Shown here in pieces: positions 16,732 to 25,198 of a stretch of DNA of 64,000 nt (position 1 is its first letter; each line of letters opens with the position of its first letter). Below the pieces are notes generated by a model. It had not been told where the DNA came from. It saw only the letters and a program-made list of their open reading frames with translations, and ran no database searches. This DNA is from CALAGB01 sp963713965 (lineage in GTDB: Bacteria > Chloroflexota > Chloroflexia > Thermomicrobiales > Thermomicrobiaceae): assembly GCA_963713965.1 (NCBI GenBank), contig OY970217.1, positions 2,976,001 through 3,040,000 on the forward strand, read 5' to 3'. The translations under genes and the position numbers were made by a program.

Positions 16732-18438
16732 ATGTCCGACAACATCGATCATACCGAGGTGGAGTGGCAATTCGATACTGATGATCTGGGACCGGTAGAA
16801 CGCTGGTTGCGCGATCTACCTGCTTCGCTTCCGATCGCCGTGACAACGGCCGAACCGGACGAGCACCTCGACACATATTTCGACACTGGCGATTGGCGCG
16901 TCTTCCGCTCCGGCTACGCGCTCCGCGCGAGGCGAGGCCAAGGACGCACGGAGCTGACTCTCAAGGCCTTGAACGGCCACGGTAACGGCTATGCAACGAG
17001 ACGTGAGGTGACCCAGTATCTTCTCGACACTGATACGGATTCGATCGATGAGATTCGCGGCTCGGTCGGGGACCGGGTAACGGCCATGCGGGGTCGCAGC
17101 CAGACGGGACCGCTCTTCACTGCCATTACTCGTCGCAAGCGTTACCGTCTGTGGCGCGAAGGTCGCGAGATCGGTGAGCTGTCGCTGGACAACACCACCT
17201 TCATCGGTGAATCGTTCGAAGACCAATCACAGCTGATGCGGGTCGAGCTCGAGACCACCGCCGAGCAAACAAAGCGACTTCAGCCGTTTGTTGACGCGAT
17301 GGTTGAAGCGTGCGAATTGAAACCCGCGACGGCGTCAAAGTTCAAGTCTGGCGCGTCCATCCTCGGCCTCCAGCCCCCGGGCCCTCCGGACGTTGGTTCG
17401 CTTGAAGTTGGCCGACGATCGACCATCACGGAGTTGGCCTTCGCCGTGCTGCGGCGTCACTTCATCGAGTTTCTGCGGCGCGAACCTGGGACCAGGTTGG
17501 GAGACGACCCCGAAGAGCTTCACGATATGCGCGTTGCGGCGCGGCGAATGCGCGCGGCGTTCTCCCTCTTTTCTGACTATCTTCCAGATGGGTTCGATGA
17601 CGTTCGAGATGACCTGAAGTGGGTTGCCGCGGCACTTGGCGACGTCCGTGATCTGGACGTTCAGCTCGCCGCCACGCGTGATTGGCAGAAGCTGCTCGGC
17701 GAGCAGGATGCGGCCGCCCTCGAGCCGTTAATGGTTGAGCTGAATCGGCGCCGCACGAATGCGCGAGGACGGCTACTCGAAGCACTGGACTCCGATCGCT
17801 ACAGTCGTCTGGTAGCTGGTTACTCGGATCTGCTTTCGGCCGGAGTTCCGGACGACGAGTCGGATCTGGCGGTTCAAGTCGCTCCCACACTGGTTTTGCG
17901 TCGTCATCGAAAACTGCATCGCCTCGCCGATCGATTGCGTTCGGATTCTGACGACGTTGATTTTCATCAAGCGCGAATCCAGGGGAAACGTCTGCGATAC
18001 GCCCTTGAATTTGTCAGTCCACTCTATGGCAAGACCGTGAAGGACTTCATTCGGAACCTGGTCTCCGTGCAGGACGTGTTGGGCGACCATCAAGACGCGA
18101 TCGTTGCTATCGACCATCTTCGCGAGATCGCGACGTCGACAGACGTCGCCCTACCGAATTCCACGATCTTTTCGATGGGTCGTGTTGCTGAACGGTACGC
18201 GGACGAGGTTATCGAGTCGCGGCGTATCTTCCCGAAGACATACAAGCCCATTACCGGAAAGGCGTTGGAACGTCTCGAACGAGAGTTGCGCTACCGCGCG
18301 AAGCATCGTCCACGTCAACACATCGCGAAGGAGACCGATTCTTCGGACTCCAACGACATATCTGCGGCCTCAGAGGGTGTCGTGCCGGACGAAGATGATG
18401 CAGCCCAGACTGAACCGGGAGGCGGCTCGTGGAATTGA
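16732..18438 (+). CDS. CYTH-CHAD domain protein (inorganic triphosphate/polyphosphate-associated)
   Basis: A 568-residue fusion. Residues ~7-205 form a CYTH triphosphate-tunnel domain, with acidic start TEVEWQF, then ALRARRGQGRTELTLKAL, ITRRKRYRLW and LSLDNTTF. The usual ExExK opens here as EVEWQ, so the Lys is replaced. Residues ~228-500 form a CHAD domain with the conserved histidine/arginine helices LHDMRVAARRMRAAF and FHQARIQGKRLRYALEF. CYTH domains hydrolyse triphosphates; CHAD domains bind polyphosphate granules. The tail (500-568) is acidic and low complexity. The stop overlaps the next gene (SixA) by 10 bases, indicating an operon. Cellular location is probably cytoplasmic, on polyphosphate. 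Confidence 0.9.
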   Translation: MSDNIDHTEVEWQFDTDDLGPVERWLRDLPASLPIAVTTAEPDEHLDTYFDTGDWRVFRSGYALRARRGQGRTELTLKALNGHGNGYATRREVTQYLLDTDTDSIDEIRGSVGDRVTAMRGRSQTGPLFTAITRRKRYRLWREGREIGELSLDNTTFIGESFEDQSQLMRVELETTAEQTKRLQPFVDAMVEACELKPATASKFKSGASILGLQPPGPPDVGSLEVGRRSTITELAFAVLRRHFIEFLRREPGTRLGDDPEELHDMRVAARRMRAAFSLFSDYLPDGFDDVRDDLKWVAAALGDVRDLDVQLAATRDWQKLLGEQDAAALEPLMVELNRRRTNARGRLLEALDSDRYSRLVAGYSDLLSAGVPDDESDLAVQVAPTLVLRRHRKLHRLADRLRSDSDDVDFHQARIQGKRLRYALEFVSPLYGKTVKDFIRNLVSVQDVLGDHQDAIVAIDHLREIATSTDVALPNSTIFSMGRVAERYADEVIESRRIFPKTYKPITGKALERLERELRYRAKHRPRQHIAKETDSSDSNDISAASEGVVPDEDDAAQTEPGGGSWN

Positions 18439-18932
18439 TTTTGGTGCGACATGCCATTGCCTATAAATGGGATCCGCTCCGCTGGCCCGACGATAGCGAA
18501 CGACCGTTGACTCCAGCAGGTATCACAAAGTTCGAACTGGCGGCGCGCGGCTTGGGTCGCGTAGTGAATTCAGTCGACGTGATGCTCAGCAGTCCGTTCG
18601 TGCGCGCATTACAGACCGCACGCATTCTCGAGGACGTGGCTGGTTGGCCTCAGCCGGTCACGTGTGAGGTGCTGGAGCCGTCACACGATCCAACGGAAGT
18701 GATCGCTTTTCTCCAGCAAGATCACCCACGAGGGGTCGTGGTGTTGGTGGGACATGAACCGTTGATGGGTGAGCTTGCGGGAACGCTCCTGTCTGGAGCG
18801 GGCGTCCCTCCGCAGCCCTTCAAGAAGGGCGGGGCCGCCTGTTTTCGGTCCGAGCAAGGTTTACCGAGTGGAATCATGACGCTTCGCTGGTGGCTGCCCC
18901 CTAACGTAGCGCGGAAACTTGGTTCAGCGTAA
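18429..18932 (+). CDS. sixA: SixA-type phosphohistidine phosphatase
   Basis: A 167-residue histidine phosphatase. The catalytic RHA lies at the N-terminus (LILVRHAIAYKWD), with LTPAGITKFELAARGL and the second catalytic His in VLVGHEPLMGELAG. SixA relatives remove phosphate from His residues of phosphorelay or PTS proteins; short bacterial members often act on other phosphoesters. It starts inside the 3' end of the CYTH-CHAD gene (10-base overlap), so it is co-translated with it. Its end overlaps tail-to-tail by 32 bases with the minus-strand kinase gene, leaving no room for a terminator. The assignment to the SixA branch is by length and order of motifs; the substrate is inferred. Confidence 0.85.
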   Translation: MELILVRHAIAYKWDPLRWPDDSERPLTPAGITKFELAARGLGRVVNSVDVMLSSPFVRALQTARILEDVAGWPQPVTCEVLEPSHDPTEVIAFLQQDHPRGVVVLVGHEPLMGELAGTLLSGAGVPPQPFKKGGAACFRSEQGLPSGIMTLRWWLPPNVARKLGSA

Positions 18933-19650
18933 CTTCGTCGAACGTGCTTGGCACATCCTCGATCATATCCTCAACCACCGTGGCGATGCCGCTCTTGAGG
19001 TCCTCGAAGATGTCGAGAACATTGCGGCGCCCGTTGATGACCTTGAAATTGTATTGCTTGGCGAGATGCTGGAACTCCGGCAGCAGCTTTGACTGATAGC
19101 GGATGAAATTCTTATAGACGTCGTGGCCGCGCAAGAAGTCTTGGCCGGATTCCCAGTAATCGAATCCGGTGCTGTTGAGCACTCGTGGAAGCAATTGCTC
19201 CACGCCGATGTCAAGGTAGAAGACAATGTCAGGAATCAGCGCGAACCCAAAGACGTCCTCGATCCAGCGTCGGTTTACGCCTCGCACGATGGCGCGGGCG
19301 ATGAGCGAGAATATATAGCGATCAGTCAGGACGACCATTCCGGCACGCAGTCCAGGAATGATGACGTGCTCCATGCGATCGCAGAAATCAGTAGCGTAGA
19401 AAAGGTTGAGGGTCATCGGATCAAGCGTATGGCCCCGTTTGGCTCGTTCGATACCGCGACCCGCGAGGCTTGAGCGTCGAAGTCCAGTTCCCATAACGGC
19501 GTAGCCGCTGGCCTCGAGCCATTCCTTCAAAAGTGCAATTTGCGTAGAGCGCCCAACGCCGTCCGTCCCCTCGATCACGATCAGGCGACCAGGAAACTGC
19601 CGCTCTTCCATTCCGGGAGGCGGGTCCCCGAAAAATCGAAGCTGTCTCAT
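18901..19650 (-). CDS. Thymidylate-kinase-like P-loop protein with Arg in place of the Walker A Lys
   Basis: A 249-residue protein of the thymidylate kinase superfamily. The P-loop reads EGTDGVGRST (near residues 27-36), where family members have GKST; the invariant Lys is Arg. The DR motif of the nucleoside-binding region is LTDRYIFSLIARA, and PDIVFYLDI is conserved with the neighbour. It overlaps the start of the following gene at 19647-19650 by 4 bases (ATGA-type), so it is the downstream member of a coupled tandem pair. It may have reduced phosphoryl transfer, a regulatory role, or still work with Arg. Whether it phosphorylates dTMP is unproven. The minus-strand stop falls inside the end of sixA. 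Confidence 0.8.
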   Translation of the reverse strand: MRQLRFFGDPPPGMEERQFPGRLIVIEGTDGVGRSTQIALLKEWLEASGYAVMGTGLRRSSLAGRGIERAKRGHTLDPMTLNLFYATDFCDRMEHVIIPGLRAGMVVLTDRYIFSLIARAIVRGVNRRWIEDVFGFALIPDIVFYLDIGVEQLLPRVLNSTGFDYWESGQDFLRGHDVYKNFIRYQSKLLPEFQHLAKQYNFKVINGRRNVLDIFEDLKSGIATVVEDMIEDVPSTFDEVTLNQVSALR

Positions 19651-20408
19651 ATCGACGATCCCCCTGCTTTGGATCCCTCAACCAAGTAGCGCCCGCGAAG
19701 GTTTTCTTCCTCGAGCGCGTTCTGGATACCCCCATTGCCCGCTTTCATCAGCCCGTTCAGATGCGGCTTGATCATCTCACGCACCAATTGTTGTTGCCGG
19801 ATCAGATTGTCCGTGGCGTCGATGCGTTCGAGTTTGAATTCTCTGACGAGCCGGTTGTACTCCTCGCGAATCATCCCCTGGAACATGCGGAACGATTCGT
19901 ATGGATCGTCGCTAAGATCGAGATCGAGCCCTGCTTCGTAGTACTTCAGCTCGGGCCGGCCGGTCAAAATGCGTCTGAGCGATTCATCTAGCGGAACGTC
20001 GAAATAGAATGCGATGTGCGGTTTGACGGCAAACGAATAGAGTTGTCGCAGCCACTTGCGGCTCACGCCACGCACCGCATCTCGCGCGAACGCCGTGTAG
20101 ACGTATCGATCCGCCAGGACGATCGCACCTGCCTCCAGGGCCGGGATGATCTGCGAGTTGATTCGGCTGGCAAAATCGGCCGAGTGAATCAGGCTGAACG
20201 TCATCGGCGTCAGACTACGGGTCTTCTTTCCTCGGCTGGTCGTACTCTTGACGATTGGTGAGGAATTCCACTCGCTGAAGACGACCAGATACCCCTGACT
20301 GATGAGCCACTTTTGGAGTAGATCGAGCTGTGTGCTCTTCCCGGATCCGTCGATCCCTTCCACGATGAAGAGCCTGCCCGGATAGCGACTGTTGCTTCGC
20401 AGCCCCAC
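19647..20408 (-). CDS. Thymidylate-kinase-like protein, intact P-loop
   Basis: A 253-residue P-loop kinase of the dTMP kinase superfamily. It has a canonical Walker A (VEGIDGSGKSTQ, near residues 17-28), a DR(Y) motif (LADRYVYTAFARDAVRG) and PHIAFYFDVPLDESLRR. It shares order and spacing of motifs with the downstream tandem copy (18901-19650) and overlaps it by 4 bases. A housekeeping role as dTMP kinase (dTMP to dTDP) is possible, but both copies are longer (about 250 against roughly 210 residues) and more divergent than usual Tmk. Their position among CYTH-CHAD, SixA and Ppx/GppA genes suggests a role in phosphate or polyphosphate handling. That is inference. Confidence 0.8.
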   Translation of the reverse strand: MGLRSNSRYPGRLFIVEGIDGSGKSTQLDLLQKWLISQGYLVVFSEWNSSPIVKSTTSRGKKTRSLTPMTFSLIHSADFASRINSQIIPALEAGAIVLADRYVYTAFARDAVRGVSRKWLRQLYSFAVKPHIAFYFDVPLDESLRRILTGRPELKYYEAGLDLDLSDDPYESFRMFQGMIREEYNRLVREFKLERIDATDNLIRQQQLVREMIKPHLNGLMKAGNGGIQNALEEENLRGRYLVEGSKAGGSSI

Positions 20409-20423
20409 GAATCCTCCACTCTC

Positions 20424-21962
20424 TCAGTTGAAGACGAGCTCTCTCCCAAACACTCGGTGGAAGCGTTCACCAAGCTTCGCGACGCCATATTCGGAAAACG
20501 GTGGAATGGTGATCGTCACCGAATCCGGCTCGCACTCGATTTTCAGCTTTATTTCTGTGTTTCTAGGATAACGCCGCTCGATTTCATCGGCAATCAACAG
20601 CAACATGCCGCATCGCGCGACTGAGTCAGCATCTGCGTCGGTGAGGAGCGGCTCATACTGGCTCAAATCCGATTGCCTGCGATCCGCCTCGCGAATGATT
20701 GCCGCCAGAATCGCGATCTCCCGGTGCGTGAACCCATCTAAGTCCGCGACCTGTACGATGGTCGCCGAGTGACTCAGACGGTTGTAATAATCGACACTGC
20801 GCCCGATATCGAGCAGGCAGGCAGCGAAGACGGACATCGCGCAGAACTCCGGCTGAGCATCGATCTCGAGAACTGAGATGAGCTGTGTGAGAGCGGCAAT
20901 ACGCTGTTCCGCTCGCTCCGCTTCCCAGGATCCGAAGCGTCGCGCCAGCGCTGCGATGGACGTCCGTTTGACGTACGCAGGATCAGGCAGGTGTGAATCC
21001 GCCAGTCCGAAGGCGATGCCCTCACGTAGTCCCTTGCCGGAGACCAAGAGGTCATCCGCGCCGATAGCCTCCATCACGGCCTGTGCGGCAATAGCACCAC
21101 CGACGATCGAATCCGCACGATCAGAGTTGAGTCCCGACATGTTCGCGCGACGCGAGAAATCGGACGAGCTGAGGGTTGACGTAATGCGTCGTACTCGTGA
21201 GAAGGGTAGGTGGTATCCGTGGAGACGATCGATCAAATGCCGGCGACTCTTGCGATCGATTTTGGCGAGATTGCGAATCGTGCCGCCGGTGCCGACCAGC
21301 ACGTCCTCTGACTCGGCTGCAGTAATGCCCACGTCCATTAGCATGCGAGTTACGTATTTCTTGAGGTTGCGAATTTCCTTACTGGCCGGGGGATCACTCT
21401 TGATGAACTCTGTCGTCGTGCGCAGCGCACCCAGTGGGAGTGTCCATGAAGCGACGTCTCGGCGGTCGCGAAACTGTGTAATCTCCAGGCTCCCACCGCC
21501 GATATCGAGCACGTACCCGTTCCAAACAGGGAGGCCGTGGATCGCGCCCATGAACGAGTACCGTGCCTCGGAATCTCCATCGAGGATTTCGACTGGAAGT
21601 CCGGCGGCCTCCTGAATGGAATGCAGAAACGCATCACCGTTGGACGCCTCACGCATCGACGCCGTACCGACCACAATGATGCGATCGGCTCCAGCGCCTC
21701 GCGCGATCGAGTGGAATTCGTGAAGGGCATCAATGGTGCGAACCATGGCCTCATCGCTCAACCTGCCGTCGCGCTGGAGATCGCTCGCAAGTCGGAGTGG
21801 CACGCGGGCGTCCTCCACGATGCTCAGATAGCCGGACCCGTACTGATCGAAAACGACCAACCGACCGGAGTTTGAACCGAGATCGACCACGGCCACACGC
21901 CCGGTCGGTTCAGTGTCGGGACCTGCAACCCAGCTTTCGACAGTTTGAACTTGATGATTCAC
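20424..21962 (-). CDS. Ppx/GppA-family exopolyphosphatase/guanosine pentaphosphatase
   Basis: A 512-residue ASKHA-fold phosphatase. N-terminal VAVVDLGSNSGRLVVFD (near 23-39) is the phosphate-binding loop. YVLDIGGGSLEI and VLVGTGGTIRNLAKI are the other two phosphate loops. The C-terminal ~190 residues are helical with HD-like pieces (FGSWEAERAEQRIAAL, SHSATIVQ, GMLLLIADEI). Ppx hydrolyses polyphosphate from the end; GppA converts pppGpp to ppGpp; the two cannot be told apart here. Start GTG 21962 (GTGAATCATCAAG). It is followed 15 bases later by the kinase gene at 20408. The neighbouring aldehyde dehydrogenase gene stops 18 bases upstream of its start, so they may share a transcript. Confidence 0.9.
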   Translation of the reverse strand: MNHQVQTVESWVAGPDTEPTGRVAVVDLGSNSGRLVVFDQYGSGYLSIVEDARVPLRLASDLQRDGRLSDEAMVRTIDALHEFHSIARGAGADRIIVVGTASMREASNGDAFLHSIQEAAGLPVEILDGDSEARYSFMGAIHGLPVWNGYVLDIGGGSLEITQFRDRRDVASWTLPLGALRTTTEFIKSDPPASKEIRNLKKYVTRMLMDVGITAAESEDVLVGTGGTIRNLAKIDRKSRRHLIDRLHGYHLPFSRVRRITSTLSSSDFSRRANMSGLNSDRADSIVGGAIAAQAVMEAIGADDLLVSGKGLREGIAFGLADSHLPDPAYVKRTSIAALARRFGSWEAERAEQRIAALTQLISVLEIDAQPEFCAMSVFAACLLDIGRSVDYYNRLSHSATIVQVADLDGFTHREIAILAAIIREADRRQSDLSQYEPLLTDADADSVARCGMLLLIADEIERRYPRNTEIKLKIECEPDSVTITIPPFSEYGVAKLGERFHRVFGRELVFN

Positions 21963-21980
21963 GGCTACGCGCCCAACTTG

Positions 21981-23486
21981 TTAGTGACCGGTCGGCCAGT
22001 TACCGTACCAGTTGAATGGCTGATCGTTGAGATTCACCACCACATTCTTGACCTGCGTGTAGAGATCGAGCGCATGGCGGCTCAACTCACGGCCAATTCC
22101 ACTCTGCTTGAAGCCGCCGAACGGCGCTTCCGGTGGATTGACCGTGGGATAGTTGATACTGATGTTCCCCGCACGAATCTCTCCCGCGAGGCGATGGGCC
22201 CGCTTGATGTCATTGGTCCAGATGGTTGCGGCTAGCCCGTAGATAACGTTGTTGGCCATCTGCACGACCTCGGCGTCGTCTTTGAACGGGATCACCGAGA
22301 GGACTGGGCCGAAGACCTCTTCCTGTGCGATCGTCATATCGTTGTGAACCCGGTCGAAAATAGTCGGCTCGACGTAGTTGCCGTTGCGGAGTCCATCAAC
22401 GTCTGGGCGTTTGCCACCCAGGCTCAGTTCGGCGCCCTGTCCACGAGCACGTTCGACGAAGCTAAGCACGCGCTCACATTGTCGAGGCGAGATGACCGGC
22501 CCCATCTGCGTCGCGTCTTCCATCGGATCGCCGACGCGAATCTGGCCTGCTTTGCTCACGAATTCCGACATGAAGCGGTCGTGTATCGACTCGTGAAGGA
22601 AAAGGCGAGTGCGCGCCGTGCAGCGCTGTCCAGCATTGGTGAAGATGGCGAAGAGGGAGCCGTTGACCGCTTCCTCAATGTCGGCATCTGGAAAGACGAT
22701 GTTGGGTGATTTGCCACCGAGCTCCAACGAGACCTTCTTGATCGTGCCGGCGCTCAGTCGCAGGATTTGGCGGCCGGTCTCGGTCTCACCGGTGAACGCG
22801 ACCTTGTCGACGCCTGGATGCTCCGCCAACGCGGCGCCGATCTCCGCTCCGGGACCGGTCAGGACGTTGACGACCCCTTCTGGAATGCCTGCTTCGAGGC
22901 AAATCTCGCCGAGCAGGACGGCCGTGATCGGCGTGGCGCTGGCTGGCTTCAGGATGATGGTGTTTCCGGTCGCCAGAGCCGGACCGAGCTTCCAGGCGGC
23001 CATCAACAGTGGAAAGTTCCAGGGGATGATTTGGGCACAAACGCCGATTGGCTCGCGAAGCGTGTAGTCGAAGAGTGGACCGTTCATGGGGATCGTTTCG
23101 CCCCAAACGTGTCCAGTCAGATTCGCGTAGTACTCGAAGCAGTTGGCGCACGACGCCACGTCACCTCGTGATTCGACGATGATCTTGCCGCAGTTCAGCG
23201 TTTCAAGACGCGCGATCTCCTCTTGCCGGTCACGCAGGATCTCCGCAACCCGACGCATGCGTTTGCCACGCTCACTCGGCGACATGGTGCGCCACGGTCC
23301 GGTGTCGAACGCTTTCCGCGCGGCCGCAACGGCACGATTGACGTCTTCAATCCCCGCCTTGGCTACGCGACCGACCACTTCGTTGGTGGCTGGATTCAAC
23401 GTGTCGAACGTCTCGCCGGATGCAGCTGGAACGAGTTTTCCATTTATGAGGAGGAAGTGATCTTTGATCTGCGTCTCAACGGCCAT
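21981..23486 (-). CDS. NAD(P)-dependent aldehyde dehydrogenase
   Basis: A 501-residue aldehyde dehydrogenase. The catalytic nucleophile is in NAGQRCTARTR and the general-base Glu in VSLELGGKSPNIVF. The N-terminal cofactor region has PWNFPLLMAAWKLGPALATGNT and TGETETGRQI. It oxidises an aldehyde to a carboxylate; the exact substrate is not shown (betaine, retinal and general aliphatic dehydrogenases look alike). ATG 23486 follows GGGAGAAG at a good distance and begins with the expected leader residues; the frame to 23507 adds 7 residues without support. It lies upstream of the Ppx/GppA gene on the same strand with an 18-base gap. Confidence 0.92.
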   Translation of the reverse strand: MAVETQIKDHFLLINGKLVPAASGETFDTLNPATNEVVGRVAKAGIEDVNRAVAAARKAFDTGPWRTMSPSERGKRMRRVAEILRDRQEEIARLETLNCGKIIVESRGDVASCANCFEYYANLTGHVWGETIPMNGPLFDYTLREPIGVCAQIIPWNFPLLMAAWKLGPALATGNTIILKPASATPITAVLLGEICLEAGIPEGVVNVLTGPGAEIGAALAEHPGVDKVAFTGETETGRQILRLSAGTIKKVSLELGGKSPNIVFPDADIEEAVNGSLFAIFTNAGQRCTARTRLFLHESIHDRFMSEFVSKAGQIRVGDPMEDATQMGPVISPRQCERVLSFVERARGQGAELSLGGKRPDVDGLRNGNYVEPTIFDRVHNDMTIAQEEVFGPVLSVIPFKDDAEVVQMANNVIYGLAATIWTNDIKRAHRLAGEIRAGNISINYPTVNPPEAPFGGFKQSGIGRELSRHALDLYTQVKNVVVNLNDQPFNWYGNWPTGH

Positions 23487-23712
23487 TTTCTTCTCCCAAT
23501 GCGTCAATCCGAGGCGGTTGATACCGCGCCCCGCGAAGCGTCCGCACGGCTGATCTCTGGAGTGTCATCGTAACATGGATTGGTTCTTGCCCCTGCGTGC
23601 AGTTGTTAAGAAGAGATGGAAGAGCGGTGTCGTCGAATACGCGGGTATCTCGTCGGAATTTCCGGATTGCGACACTCTCAACCGCAACCCTAGTCCAATG
23701 AAAGGGGCTTCG

Positions 23713-24351
23713 ATGAACGAACGGGCACGAGTCAGCCGTCACCAACTCAGTGAATTGCTCAGAAGCCGTGGTCTCTGGTCAGAACAGACCGACGCCGCGT
23801 TCGACCTGGTCGAGCAGGTCCATTCGAGACAGCGTCGCGTGGGTGGAGGGCCTTATCTCGAAGAACACGTCTATCCCGTGACCTCGACGGTCGCTGATTA
23901 CCTGTCCGCGGATGAGAATGAGCGAGCGGCAGAGACCGTGCTGATCGCGCTGTTGCATGACACCGTTGAGGACTCCGAAACGATTGATGTGGATTCGGTC
24001 CACCAGCGATTTGGGCAGACCGTCGCGAATGGCGTCGCCGCGCTGACGAAGCCGGAGAAGCGTGCTGGCAACTCCGCCAAGGATTCCGAACAGGCGGAAG
24101 AGCGCTACGTTGCAGGAGTGTCCGCCGCCGATTGGAACGTCCGCGTCATCAAAGTCTTCGATCGACTCAACAACTTGGCCGCGGTTCACGAACGTCCGCC
24201 CGAACGCCGCAAAACCTATCTGCAGGAGACGCGAGCGCACTATCTCGATCTGGCCAAATCAGTGGACTCGGCGCTAACAGACCGTATGGCTGCGCTGCTA
24301 CACGAGCAAGAGTTGCGCTTCGAACAGGAATTCGGTCACCAGCCAAAGTAG
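23713..24351 (+). CDS. RelA/SpoT-like HD-domain hydrolase (small)
   Basis: A 212-residue protein resembling the hydrolase half of SpoT. HVYPVTSTVADYL and LIALLHDTVEDSETI supply the His and HD metal ligands; later, VIKVFDRLNNLAAVH matches the conserved Asp-Arg-Leu-x-Asn-Leu motif of these HD domains. There is no synthetase domain. Small hydrolases of this type (MESH1-like) can degrade (p)ppGpp or other nucleotides. ATG 23713 follows AAAGGGG at about 5-8 bases; the frame opens at 23575. It is divergent from the aldehyde dehydrogenase and convergent with the HPP gene. The substrate is inferred from the motifs and not proved. Confidence 0.75.
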   Translation: MNERARVSRHQLSELLRSRGLWSEQTDAAFDLVEQVHSRQRRVGGGPYLEEHVYPVTSTVADYLSADENERAAETVLIALLHDTVEDSETIDVDSVHQRFGQTVANGVAALTKPEKRAGNSAKDSEQAEERYVAGVSAADWNVRVIKVFDRLNNLAAVHERPPERRKTYLQETRAHYLDLAKSVDSALTDRMAALLHEQELRFEQEFGHQPK

Positions 24352-24367
24352 ACGTCCTGTTGTCCGG

Positions 24368-24964
24368 TCATTGTTGCCCGTTCTCTGAATTTCCCGTGGT
24401 TGCCGGGTCGATGCTCTCCCACTTCGTCGGCGAAAGAGATCGAATGTGCCGGATCAACACGCCGAAAGAGGCGAGGAACATGACTCCCGCGAGGACCTCG
24501 ATGACGTCGCGAATGTTCGGCTGGAAGTAGCCCAGTGCGAAGAGAAGACCGGTACTGGCGGATGGCGGATTTGAAACCTTGAACACGATCTCCAGCAGGA
24601 TTACCAGCGTCATGGCGAGTGCCGCCGCACCGATGCGCAGCGGAGGCATGTGCGCTCCGGTGCCGAGGCGCGGTTCGCCGCCAACGCCAAGGACGAAGAC
24701 TGACACCAGCCCTGAGATGACGCCAATGAGGTGTCCAATCGTCGTGTCGCGAAAGCGTGACGACCGATGAAATGGAAACTCTGCCTGAAGAAATGCAGTC
24801 GGACCTAGACTGGGATAAAGGAATGGCTGATTGGTGAAGTAGGCGGTCAGTCCCACGACCAGCATCAGCGCACCCGCCGCGAGGGCCGGCCAATAGCGCT
24901 CGGAGATCAAGTCTCGGAGATCGAAGCCGGAGCGGGATCTGACTGGGTGTTGGTCGGGGGGCAT
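24368..24964 (-). CDS. HPP-family integral membrane protein
   Basis: A roughly 198-residue membrane protein with four to five segments (near residues 24-45, 80-100, 112-132, 146-166). Its hallmark is the HPP-family pattern: YPSLGPTAFL near the first segment and FKVSNPPSASTGLLFALG in the middle. In HPP proteins the HPP triplet sits here; this copy has NPP. The family is functionally unclear; some members are linked to nitrite transport in plants. I chose ATG 24964 because the hydrophobic core follows directly; a GTG at 25006 is possible and neither has a clear ribosome site. It is separated from phoU by a likely promoter region, so it is probably not part of the pst operon. Confidence 0.78.
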   Translation of the reverse strand: MPPDQHPVRSRSGFDLRDLISERYWPALAAGALMLVVGLTAYFTNQPFLYPSLGPTAFLQAEFPFHRSSRFRDTTIGHLIGVISGLVSVFVLGVGGEPRLGTGAHMPPLRIGAAALAMTLVILLEIVFKVSNPPSASTGLLFALGYFQPNIRDVIEVLAGVMFLASFGVLIRHIRSLSPTKWESIDPATTGNSENGQQ

Positions 24965-25125
24965 CGATTGTGGCACGAAGTGTCGACAGTCTCCGTTCGC
25001 CGCCACCTGATGAAGCGCGCTGCAACCTCTTCAGAAGACGGTATCCGGAGATGGTCGTTCGCAATCCGCTGGCCGTCGACGCGGACAGTTCAGGCGTGAA
25101 ATGAGTCCGTGCGCGACTGCCGTGA

Positions 25126-25154
25126 TTGATATCTTAGCTCGGTCGTCACATCAA
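25126..25154 (-). promoter_or_regulatory. Candidate promoter for the HPP gene
   Basis: On the minus strand, TTGATG (25154-25149), a 17-base spacer, then TATCAA (25131-25126). It would start transcription about 150 bases before the HPP start. Weak -10 match. Confidence 0.3.
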
Positions 25155-25198
25155 TCGGGCGAGATTCGTGGCCCTCTTTACCTCAGGAGACCCGAACG

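Noticed and set aside
16732..21962. Calling the two kinases PPK2
   Set aside because: They lack the PPK2 signatures; their motifs are those of thymidylate kinases. The polyphosphate link is only contextual.
24336..25064. Alternative minus-strand frame over the HPP gene
   Set aside because: The HPP reading in the other frame has clear membrane segments and family pieces; this one is Arg-rich shadow sequence.
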